Below, one piece after another: positions 34,901 to 46,900 of a stretch of 64,000 nt of DNA. The translations under genes were made by a program, and so were the position numbers. Source of the stretch: Dichetophora obliterata (Eukaryota > Arthropoda > Insecta > Diptera > Sciomyzidae); NCBI GenBank assembly GCA_963920525.1, contig OY986440.1:18752023-18816022 (forward strand). The letters run 5' to 3'. Position 1 is the first letter of the stretch. Each line of letters opens with the position of its first letter. Below the pieces are notes generated by a model. The model ran no database searches and was not told the DNA's origin. It saw only the letters and a program-made list of their open reading frames with translations.

Positions 34901-37900
34901 TTTTTCGTGGTGAAATATCAATACGTAATATAAAACTTAAGTAACAGTAATTAACAAATAGGTATTTATATTGATATACGACACAAAATATTAAACGGAA
35001 AGATTTTTCCTCTGTACTCGACAAAAAATAAGTTTTTTAAATTGTGTAAAGCCTCCCTAAAAGAAATCAAAAATAATACTTGCGATTGAAATTTTCAGAT
35101 TTTATTAACTCACATAAGTGTAAGTTTCTTGACTAGTATTGGTTGCGTACTGGGGACACTTTAATAAATTTTGATGAAATGTACAAGTGCGAATCTTTTT
35201 ACAATGCAAATTCTTGCTTTTCATAGTAAAATTAATCGAAAATATGAGCCACTAAGGTCGCAAAAAATATAAAAGTCTTTCACATCGACAAACCAGAAAT
35301 AGAGGACTCGAAAATAAATTTAAAAATGAATGGGCAAAAATTTAAAAGATCCCGAATATACGAAATCAACATAATTTTGAGGCAACAAAATATAAACATC
35401 TACAATCATGGAACAGTAAAGGTCCCAACAAGACACAGCTAATAACATTTTAATTTTTTTAACACGTATTGTTAACCTTTTTTAAGTGTCCACCGTACGC
35501 AACCATTGGGGACACCATACGCAACCGACCGAAATTTTAATTTTTATAATTTTCAATTCTGTACTATTTACACTTTTTATAAATATAATAATTATACATA
35601 TAAAAATTTATCTTGAAATTTCAGCACATTTCGCTGATTGACTGTTTTTTTAAATTAACTTAAACCGCAGTCTTTTTGGTGTCCTCCGAACGCAACCGTG
35701 TAGATACTTGATGTTTGGATTATTGTTTTAATAAATTGTTTAAACCAATTGGTTTAAATACATATGTAGTTATTCAATATATTTTTACTCAATTTACATT
35801 TAAATAATTAATACTACACTAAGTAGTTGCATGTAGTTAGTAGTTGTTTACATGCATTTATTTAAATAAAGAATATCTACAATAAAATAATTTGCATAAT
35901 ATGTAATTGATAGCAATTGTATTTATTTCAAACAAAATAATTATAAAAGGTTCGTGATGAAGAACTGTGGTAAGAATACATCTTTAAATGCATTTTTTTA
36001 ATACAAAAATTCTTTGATTTTCTTATAATAAAAGCAATCTTTGTACTGTGGCAGAAAATGTTTTGCAGTTTTTTAATAAATAAATTAAAAAACATTTAAT
36101 TTTAATGTAAATGTATTTATTTTCTGTAGTTAAAAAATATGTAGTAAAAGTAAATAATTGAAATTAGTAAAAATAATTACTTTTTTATTTGGACGGTGAG
36201 TTACTAATTTAAATTTGTTTTAAATACATTTTTATTTATTTTTACTACAGGATTTTTTTGGGGAACCAAACTGGATGAAAGAATAATTATTTGAATTCGT
36301 TTTATCATTAAAAAGCACCAAAATATACCTACATTTAAGTACTGAAAAATGTCCCTGTACGCAGCACAAAATGAGTGATTTATTTATATTTATTTTAAAA
36401 CTTTTCAAAATTGTATAACACTTACCAAGACGTATGGTTGGACTTGAACCACTTTTAAGGCGTGACCCTCCAATGCAAGACGAATCAAAATTACGGCTGC
36501 ATACTCTGGATTTTGAATTGATCAATATGCCAGAAACAGGCACTTTGAGGATTTTTAAGAAACTGTCAAGTTTCAACAGTTATAACTTTTTTTTTTAACT
36601 TTCGCTTTGTTTTGGAAAAGTTGCCACAACCGCCTGTGATGTTGTTTTTTAAAATTATGTATTTTTGGATTTTTAGGTATTATTTTCGCAAAAATACTCA
36701 AACTCGACATTTTCAAAACTTTACACTTCCTGGAAAAACTTTCAAAACGACCAGGTTATCCAACGTAATCTCATTGACTAATTTTAATTTTTGCGATTTT
36801 TATTAAATATAACGTAAAAATTCTCAAACTCAAAATTGACAAAATGTTGCACTTTCAGTAAAAAATGTCATAATGATTAAGTTATTTAAAGTAATAACAC
36901 AACTTTCTTGTAATTCTTTTAAGTTTTGTCTCAGAAATTATTTTAACAACATTTTTATTAGCATTTTTGAAAATGTTGCTTTTTAAAAGTTTGTTATTAC
37001 AACAGGAAAGAATTTAAAATTTTTTCGAAAAGTAAAATACCACTACTCTGGTACTTTTCACCTGATGTTTTTGTTTGATAATTCATTTTAAATAACAATT
37101 AAATATAGATCGAAGTGCATACCAGGTTTTTTAAAAAATACTTCAAGTGCTGTTTTTATTACTTCTTATATCGACTAACTAATATCGACTTTTTATAGCT
37201 TAAAATTTAATGATATGTTAATATATCTTTCTACTACGTTACATTATTTTTAATTTTTTTACAAACATAAAGACAAATCTTGTAAAGCGGAACAGTATAT
37301 AGAAAAAGTTTAACATGAATGATAAATGTTTAACAAAATGTGTTAATTTTCCATTTAGACAAGTTATTTTCATTTCACATAATTTTTGAACACATTTTTC
37401 CAACTGTGAAAAAATTTGCTGAAATCAATATTGTAAAAAAAAACCATGAAGTTTTCTTTTAATGGACTTTTTCGCAATCCTTTAAAATATAATATATGCA
37501 GATAAATGATTTTCTGAACTGAACCAGAGATGGATAAACAGACCAAAGATGAATAAACAGATATGAGATGAATACATAGATAAGCCCAGATAAAATACAG
37601 AAATGTAAATACATACATATGTATTAAAAGTTTAATTAAAAATTATAAATATGTATGTTTAACAGAAATCCAACAAAGAATAGTGTGTAGTATAACTTTC
37701 TTTGATTCGATTTTATGTAACCCAAAAGTTGGCTTTGTATATATGTTATTAATGCGGTAAGGACTTTAATAAGTAAAATTTTTAAATTGTTGAAATAGAT
37801 TTTTTTGTATTGAAAATTATTTGAAAAAAAATTTCAAATACATAGATATTTAGAACTCTTCACAATAATTATTATCACATATTTTTCATATCAAATCTAA

Positions 37901-40900
37901 TTAAAAGAAGGAAAATATTTGTTGCAAATATTTCGAAATACATATATGTAAAATATTTTCAAACAGTTAATTGATCATGAAAATGGGATATTTGCTTGGT
38001 TTCTATCTATTCAGCTAAGAACAAAACAAAACAATATCGGCTATGTAACTGTGGGTTTAGACCGCCTGAACGAACGAAAAATTTATCGCGAATAATTTAT
38101 TGCAATAAATTCTTCGTTCGGAGTACTGTTTAGACCGCACGAACATCAATCGCGAACAAACATTGGCCGCCATCTTGTACTTTCAGGCGGTGTAAACAGC
38201 AATTTGTGCATTTGGCCGAACATCAATAAATGCAGGGTTGATTACTCCTTATTTTTATATTAGTACTAAACTTATACTCCGTTTCTCAACAACAAATGGT
38301 TTGCCACTCCATAACAATATATTACTCATATTAGTTATTATAAAAAAAGACGTGTGGTTAACTTAAGGGCTCATTTAAGTTTTTCAACAAACAAAAATTA
38401 AATGTTCTCACATTTTTCGTATGTCAATAAATTTCGTAAATTTTAAGTCAATTAAATAAAAATTGCTAAAAATTGTATGCACTTGTTAAGCAAATACAAT
38501 TGGTACTTTTAGTCGTCCGATTTTTATTGTAGATAAATACTTTTTATGTTATATTTTTAAGGAATCGCTTTTAGTCACAAATCGATTTTCAACTATTATT
38601 TTAGTTAATATCCACATTTTTCTAAAATCTTCGATTAAAAACTCAAAAAGCTTCAGCAGAACCTAAAATATTTTTTTATTTTATTTGAACAAACTCTTTT
38701 GTGGATTCCTGCTATACTTAATAATATTTGCTATCCATAAACTTAAAAATTTGCATTAAAAGTTATAAAGTTATTATTAAAAAAAAATTACCTCAAAAAA
38801 ACAGTCGCTTTAAAATTAAACTTCATATATAGGGTTTTTCGCCTAAAAAACTTTAATTGGCCCTTTACACAACACAATCATATTGCAGCGAAAGTTAACA
38901 GAACACTTTAAAAAACGTAAAACTAAATTACTACATATTTTAGTACTTTTCATAAATTATTCTCTAAAGCTACTCCTCTTTGCTACTTTTCTGTTTTTAA
39001 ACACAGGGTAACACCGGATTCGCCCAAAAAGATCGAAGCTTGTTCGATCAGAGCGAACGAAGGAATCTTCGTTCGTTCGCCCTAATTTACTGTTTACACC
39101 GGGCAAACAACGTTCGCGAAAAATTTATAGCGAACACTGTTCGTTCGGGCAAAGTGTTTAAACCGAGCGAACGAACGAGGTTTCTTTCGTTCGTTCAGGC
39201 GGTCTAAACGCACAGTTAGATATATGGCTGACAACAAGAACAACAACAGCAACGTTCAGCTGAGAATAAAACGAAACCAATTCGGCATAGAAAATTAAGC
39301 ATGCAAATAGCTAAATGCGCTAAAAACAGTGACAATTAGATTTTTTGCATTTTCATTTATAATAGCCAATGCGGATACTCAAGAGTTTCCAATTGCCATA
39401 TGATCTGTGCTTTTGTTTTCGTTGTTGCTTGACTTTGCTGGTGTTTTCATTCCTCTCCTCTGGCCGCTCACACTCGCAACATGTCTTCATTAGCAAACCA
39501 GTTGCTAGTGTACTACAAAATTCTCTCAGTACGATTTATTTTCGGTCGACTCATTTCATTGGCTCATTTTCAGCTCTGCTCTCAATATCGCCGCACTATT
39601 TCTTCGCACGGGCTGCACCTCAGTGGTCATAATTTTTCGCCTTATTGAACTAATTCGCCTTTGAAATCTCTTTACTATTATTTATTCTCCTTGCATGTAG
39701 TGCGGCATTTTTTTCGTGTTTTTTTTTTGACAGTTCAAGTTGCTCATAGAAAAAAAAAGAAATAGAATCGCTGTGCTTACAACAAAGTTTTAAAAAATTA
39801 ATTAATAAGTGGTTGTCATCACTAAAAAGTGTTAAATAATACAAAATAAAATTTAAACAATATTATAAACATGCGTTGTATTGTGCACAGCTGTGAAAAT
39901 GGCAAGAAATTGAAGAACAGTGCGATTTCCTTTCACAGGTAATGATTTCCACACCGGTGTGTTTTTAAAGAAAAATCACAGTATTTATATTAAAATGGTT
40001 TTAACAAAGTGAATATCAATTGGAAATTAATATATTTCCAATAATATTAGAAAAATCGCAAAAAAAATCCCGCTGATTCGCGCCATTTTTTAGCGATCAG
40101 AACTGTCAAAGCGCGAAGGCAACTGCAAAGCCGCATTCTATTTTTGAAGGGGCCACCCATTTTTAGGGCGCCTTTTTTTCAGTATATTAAATCAATATTA
40201 AAAGATATTTGTGGCTCTTTTCAGATTTCCGCACATCTTGGACATAAAAAAATAAAAGGAAAGGAACTGCGTATTAAAACGAAGTTATTAGATAAAATCA
40301 AATCTATTTCGCAAAAAATGTATTATCTATATATTTCTAAATATGTATAATTGTTTCTAAAACGCACAAAATAGCAAGACAAAATTTTTAACACTTAAAA
40401 ACAACAGTCCATACTAAAAGATAATCATAACAAGATGACAACAGAATACAACAAAATAAACTTTAACTCCACATGCATCGCAAAATATCGGAATTTTTTG
40501 ACACATTTTTTTAATAAACACAAAAAAAAATATTTCCAACACCTTATCTGATAAATTTTTGTGGCGTTAGAGCAACAATAATTTTGCAGAAAAGACTTTT
40601 TTTATATAAAAATTTTATATAAATATGCTGAAAAACTGCGATTCTCTACTGCGCGCGAACCAAAGCAAAAAATTTAAGCTTGACAGCTTGTAACTTTTGA
40701 ACTAGTACTCTTTAACTATTAATTTTTTTGCTAGTGACGCATAATTTTATTAACTTTTTTATATTAAAACCGGTATTCTAAAAAGTTCGTAGCTTCCATT
40801 AGATTTTTTTAATTTTAAGAAAAAACCCAACCCAATACCCCTCTGTGCACCGCACAGTGTGCGATCTGACGAATCTAGCAGGACAAAATTCTAATTTTTT

Positions 40901-43900
40901 GTGATATAATTCCTTGGTTTATTCCTAAAAACATTGTTCTGGAATTGGGGTCCATCTCAAACACACTCTTGGTTAGAGGGTGTTTCATTGAATCTATATA
41001 TATATATGTCTATATATATAAAACAAAGTCGGGTTTGTTACACCATTTATAACTCAATAACGGCTGTACCAATTTTAAAGATCTTTTATTTGTTGGATTT
41101 GTGTTTATCCCGAATATCAGAATTCGGAAAAACTCAGGGGGCGTGGCACCTCCCATACAAATCAAATCTTCTATATCGAATAGCTTTGGAATTATAGGCC
41201 GCACAGCCACGGAATTCGGTATTCGACCTTAATTTTCACTTGCCGTTCTACTGGTAAAATTTTATGGGCGTTGGACGTACGGCGTGGCACTTTTTCAGCA
41301 ACCCAAATTTTCAGTATTACTTTCAAGCTATAAGCCACACATTAATGAAACTCGGTTAGAACTCGGAAGAACGTGCATTTCGATTGACCTAAATGCCGTA
41401 TAATAATTAAATTCAGTATGGAGTCGCCACTTGGTGATATCCTTCTACTGGAAAACTGCGATGGGCTTTAGAAAAGGGGTGTGGCTGAACGCTACATACT
41501 TTTGTTGTAGATATAGTAAAACAGCTCTTTAAAAAAACTATATGAATTTATTTATTCTTTTGTTCGTTTAAGATAGATTCGCAGCCAATTATTTTAAATG
41601 TTAATATTAACTTTAAGATTGTAAGCAAAATACAATTTCAATTTATAAGGAATTACATTTTTTAATTTAAGCTATATAAAAACAACTCTGTCAAAAATAA
41701 TATTAGCATTTATTTTCCCTTTTGGTTTCTTTTAAGCAGGTTCGCAGCCAATTGTTTTAATTTTAATATCACCTTAAAGGCTTAAGGGTTATAACAAAAT
41801 TGTAACAAAAATTATCACGAGAAAACTATTTAATTCCGCGTTCACACCACTGTGCAACTCTTCCTGATTCTCAATGCTATGAATAGAGAATAATGATGCA
41901 ATAAAACAAAAACAATTCGACAGTGTTAGCGTCAGTGTTTTCTGAGATTCTGAGACACAAAATGAGAGAGAATATACCTTCGTAAAAAATATCGTATGCC
42001 GAATGTGTTGAGTAGAGAGTATGCAAACATAATTATAATGTAGTGTATGCCATGCTGTCGAACGATACAGCACATTAAAATATCGTTCGGTTTATTTTCC
42101 TTCACTGGTATGAACATACACCAGTAAGAAAAATGCCGCACTTTAATTTCAGAACACCACTTCCTTATCTCTTATTTCTATGTTATTACCTAGAAGAATT
42201 CTTGCAGAAAAATCTGAAGTCTAGCGTAGAGCCTTAACTTATCTGTATGTATTCTTACTTGTTGTACTGTAAAAGAACTTAGTGCTTATTTGTACTAATG
42301 TCTTGTGAATAAACACAAATACAAATATATTAACCCACTAACCACGGTTGGGTATTTTCTTACCCATGAAAATGCTTCTGCAGAATTGATCAAATCTCAG
42401 GAGTGGTAACAGCTAAGCGCTTAATTTTTTGTTTGTGGCTTTAAAAAAGCATAGAGCTATAAATTGTTTTTGGAGTGTGCCAAGAGATTTTTATGTAAAC
42501 TACTTCATTTTTAAAGTCAAGCGATTTACATAAAAATCAGAAAATTTTGTGTTATCATTTGTAAAAAATTTATACCTGCTATTGACAGAAAATTCCTGAT
42601 ATAAAACTGTGCTGTAGTTGCAGAAGGAATTTGTGCCCATTTGGAATACGACTTAATCAATCTCGACTACGGTGAAATATACAAAGTTGAAATTTGATGT
42701 GGTAGTTCCTGTGATCATTATAAGAAAGCACATGAAATTTTAAAAAAATCTTACGAATGGTTTGGGAACCGCCATTAATGGGTTAAGGAAAAGAAATTTC
42801 TCAAATCAAGCAAATTTTTTTAAGTTTTCAGTATTAATTGTTCATTTGAATAAGCAAATTTTTGTCAATTCAATAACTCAAATCAATCAAATTGTTCTAA
42901 ATTTCAGCACATTTTCTACATGAATCAAGTAAATTTTTCTCACTTCAATCAAATAACAGACTTGAATCTAGAAAAAATAGTAGAGTTTTAAGCAAATGTT
43001 TCACCCTTTTTTTTAATATCATGTGTTTTAAATATGATCAACTCTAGCAAAATAAAAATTGACGCTTGAATGCAAACTGATAACCTGTTTGCATGAAATC
43101 TTGATTTTTGTTCTCTCCGTGTAACATTATTTGCAATTTTATTGTCTTTATAGGATGCATCATTTAACACAAAAGTTATAAAAAATCAGTAAATTTTTCT
43201 GTAAATCTCAACTTACCTCATTCTGAACAATGATGCCGGATACGAGCGGAGAAATGAACGAAGCGGACATGTGAATCGTTTGGCAGAAAGCAAGAACTGG
43301 TCCCGCAAAATTAGGTGCTATATCTACAATGTTTGCCATTGCTCCTGCATATGAAGCGGTTATAAACGTGACTGCAACAAACCACACGACCAATAATAAC
43401 ACTATGCTTTGATCGATATAGCCGATCGAATAGATTAATAGACCCGGAATGATTTGAGAGGCAGCAGTAAATAATTTGCGCACATTTGTCAGACTCATCC
43501 AGTTTAGCAGCACCATTTTATCAGCTGCATAGCAGAAGAACACCGAAGACACATACGAACATATAAACGGCATGCCCGAAAGAAAGCCGTTAGCCTGGTA
43601 GTCGAACTTAAGAATGTTTTTCATAAAATTTGGCCCACATACAATAAAAATGTAGTGTATCCAGATTCGTCCAAATGTTGTTATACCAATAGCCCATGCA
43701 GGCAGCGATAGAAAGATTCGTCGCCAAGGGACTTTCATACCCATTGACTCGCGCACCTCCGAGCTCACGTTCACTTCAATATATTCAAGCTCTTCGGGAG
43801 AGATGCGAGGATGTTCTTTGGGCGTATTATACGCCAGTAAGTACCACAGTAAACACCAAATCATGCCAAACGAACCGGTCGTGTAAAATACAGAGCGCCA

Positions 43901-46900
43901 GCCCAAGTGATCAATTAGAAAGCCGCACAGCGGATAGGTCAGCCCAATTCCTATGCTGAAACCTTGAAAACTTGACATAAAGCGTGAACGCTCAGACAGC
44001 GGTATCCAGCCGCCGACTAAGGCATACATTGCGGGCCAGGTTAAACCTGATGCAAAACCCTGAATAGAGCGCAAGGCAATCACAGCGGAATAGTGTATGT
44101 CCGCAGCAGCAGGAATGCAAAGACTGCAAAGAGCAGTGGCAAATTGAGACCAACCAAATACGTGTTTTGTTCCAAAATACTGTGTGGCAATGCCACCCAC
44201 AACCTTGAAAAGAAAAAAAGAGAAAAGTAAATAAAATTTTACAAAATTAATGTCTCATTGTAGAATTGTTTTAAATTAATTAAGTTAACAAAAAAAATTA
44301 TACATTTTTTATAAAATTATAAATAAAAACTATAGAAAATTGAAATTTGGTGAATAAGAGGAGAAAATCTCAAAAACGAAAATGCATTGTTATTGCATAA
44401 GTTTTGCGAATTTACTCCGTGTGAAACTTTAAAACTTTGTGACCTCAAAAGAGATGAAATAAATGAATTAAATGAAACTAAATGAAATCTCCAAAAGTGA
44501 ATTTTATTGAAATTTTAACTTTAAAACTGTTTGTAGGATCTCTCTTAGGAAAGGAGTTCGTCGAAATGACAATTAAAAAGTAGCCTGCAAACTAATGTGT
44601 AATTGTATGTGAGCATGAATGAATGTTTAGTTTTTACATTCTCAGTTGTGCAGAGCCCAATCCCTACTTTGTTAGGTAAATGTTTTACTACATTAATTTG
44701 TTTTGGGATAAAGGATTGTAATTTAACAGGGTTGTTAAATAACAAAATACACCCGGCACAGCAGAGCATCTTTGCAGATTCATAGATTTGATAAATCATA
44801 TATTTCAATAAATTGTTTGACGAAGGGACAGACGGACCAGACCGTAACAATACCAGATACGTGCTTAACCCATTAAAGACTGACCATAGATCGGCTCGTA
44901 CGATTTTAATGAAATTTGAAATGTGTGCCTGGGGAACGAATCATAGAAGTTGATCGAAAAAAAAATTGTACCTGAGCACACACCTCTGGGTTACACTATA
45001 AAATACAGTTTTTTTAAAATAGACAAAATTTTTGACAGAACTTAATTAGACTATGGTAAAAATTCTTGAAACAATTTTTGGGCATGTAAGTAAATAAAAG
45101 CAGGATTTGATACATACATGTGCTTTCGTCTTCACGAAATTTCCGTTAAGTTATAAAACTAATAGTAATTTTCTATCTGATCTAGCTGGCAAAAATTTTG
45201 TCACATGATATTTAATTTACGATGATACACTCGCAATAATACATATGAAACACTTTTTAATGGGAAAACCCTATGTATTGATCAAGAAAAGATAATAGAA
45301 CAATGCATAACGTACCTACCGTACCAATAACGTATTTACGTACCTGTGAAAGAACGTAACACCAATAAAATGAACTAACAATTACTGATTTAGTAGCCGA
45401 TGACCAAGCAAACTGATACATGTCATTATCGTTTTCCTGTTAAATAAAGTAGTAGAAAGAAAAGAAATTTGTTAAAAGAGAATTACCTTTCTCAAAACAT
45501 TGCTGTATACATTATATATTGTTCAAGGCTTAGAGGCAAAAGTTGTCACGAAAACATATGTACAGTCATGTAGCACTATCGTCGGTTTTGTTTAATTCAT
45601 AAGGTCCTGTTCTTGTGGTTTTTAAATAAAAATCAGTAAAATTAAATTTTTTAAGACATTATACGAAACAAACATTTAAAAAAAAAAATTTTAATACACA
45701 GAAAGTATCATAATGCTTTCAAATAAGTGACATTCCAGATATCCAGAGTACGCTGGCGTTATGAATGAAACTAACACTTCTCTAAGCAGCCCGTAAAGAT
45801 GATGTCCCAGAAACCACAAGCACGAGAGCCTATACCTTACCTTACAAGAACGGAAAGGAACTGCGACACTTCGTTGTTCTAAAGTTGTAACTCCCCTTTT
45901 TTTCAATGTTCACCATTATTTTTCAGTGAGCTCTATTGCAAAAAGTTCAAAACCTAAGCTATACCATAAACGATTCGAGTTTAATTGAAAGTTTACCGTC
46001 CCCTTTTTCAAGAGCTAAGACTTTTAACTGTTCGAGTTGTATGGGAGTTGCCACACCCCCTTTTACAGTGTCAATAAGCAAAATTATGTTAATAAGAGAT
46101 GTGATCATACCAAACTATTCAAGTTGTATGGAAGGTGGACCTCTTCTTTTTTCTATGCTCATAAATATTTTTTTTTTGTTCAGATGGTATTGATAACTGG
46201 TGGTTTTGCACCGATATTTCATACTTTATTGTATATTTTTTATTCATACTTTATTGTTAAATTAATTTGTGTATGTTTAGTATAGTATACATTAGGCCGG
46301 GTCGATTTGTGGGGAGGCAAACAAATCGGCCATTGCTCAGTGAAATCGTATTCTAGGGATCAAAATAAGAAACTTTGCCCGAGGAACTATACCTCTAAAA
46401 CGAATTCTAATGCCCCAACTTTTTCGTAGGGTAAAATTTTGAAAAATCCCTCTTTGACCCATTTAGAGTGCCCCAATCGAGTCCAAATGTATGACCGACC
46501 CCTTCTAACTTTGGAGGGCCGATCCACCCATGCCAGTGGGTTTGTATGGGGAACACCCCAGGGGAGGTTCCAGGGGGTGTGCCCCTGGCATGAATGGATC
46601 GGCCTCTATAGTTAGAAGGGGGTCGGTCATACATTTGGACTCGATTGGGGCACTCTAAATGGGTCAAAGAGGGATTTTTCAAAATTTGACCCTACGGAAA
46701 AGTTGGGGCATTAGAATTCGTTTTAGAGGTATAGTTCCTCGGACAAAGTTTCTTATTTTGATCCCTAGAATACGATTTTCACTGAGCAATGGGCGATTTT
46801 TAAATCTACCCGCCCTAGTATGCATACATATATATTTAGTGGAGTACAGTGGAGTGATGTGTAACACGTTTTTATTTGCTCCAATAAAAGTGTTAAAAAA

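Larger units (their letters stand above)
32856..35699. repeat. Seven copies of GGTTGCGT...GGACAC around the centre of foldback B
   Basis: Copies lie at 32856-32876, 33029-33046, 33051-33070, 35141-35160 and, inverted, at 35487-35506, 35511-35527 and 35679-35699. The core is GGTTGCGTWYGGWGGACAC with variants. Six belong to the mirrored arms and one to the central loop. Confidence 0.6.
27565..39693. mobile_element. Foldback B: giant palindromic Galileo/Foldback-like transposon, 12.1 kb
   Basis: The ends CAAGGAGAATAAATAATAGT (27565) and its inverted copy (ending 39693) are flanked by CATGTAG on both sides (27558-27564, 39694-39700), a 7-bp duplication. The arms run to about 34,570 on the left and from about 35,288 on the right. 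The left arm is longer because it took a hAT, a P-like element and a mariner; the right arm took a 1.17-kb element. THAP coding remnants occur in both arms, facing the centre. Confidence 0.8.
27510..42182 (+). mobile_element. P-like element in intron 4, split by foldback B
   Basis: The ends CATAGAAATAAAAAATAAGG (27510) and inverted CATAGAAATAAGAGATAAGG (42182) are flanked by GTATTACC and TTATTACC, 8 bp with one difference. Host DNA of the element remains at 27,510-27,564 and 39,701-42,182, about 2.5 kb in all, with THAP exons on the plus strand. An 8-bp duplication and a THAP gene are marks of the P superfamily. The whole 14.7 kb accounts for most of intron 4. Confidence 0.6.

Noticed and set aside
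43696..43959. Plus-strand open frame within the transporter exon
   Set aside because: Antisense shadow of SLC17 exon 4.
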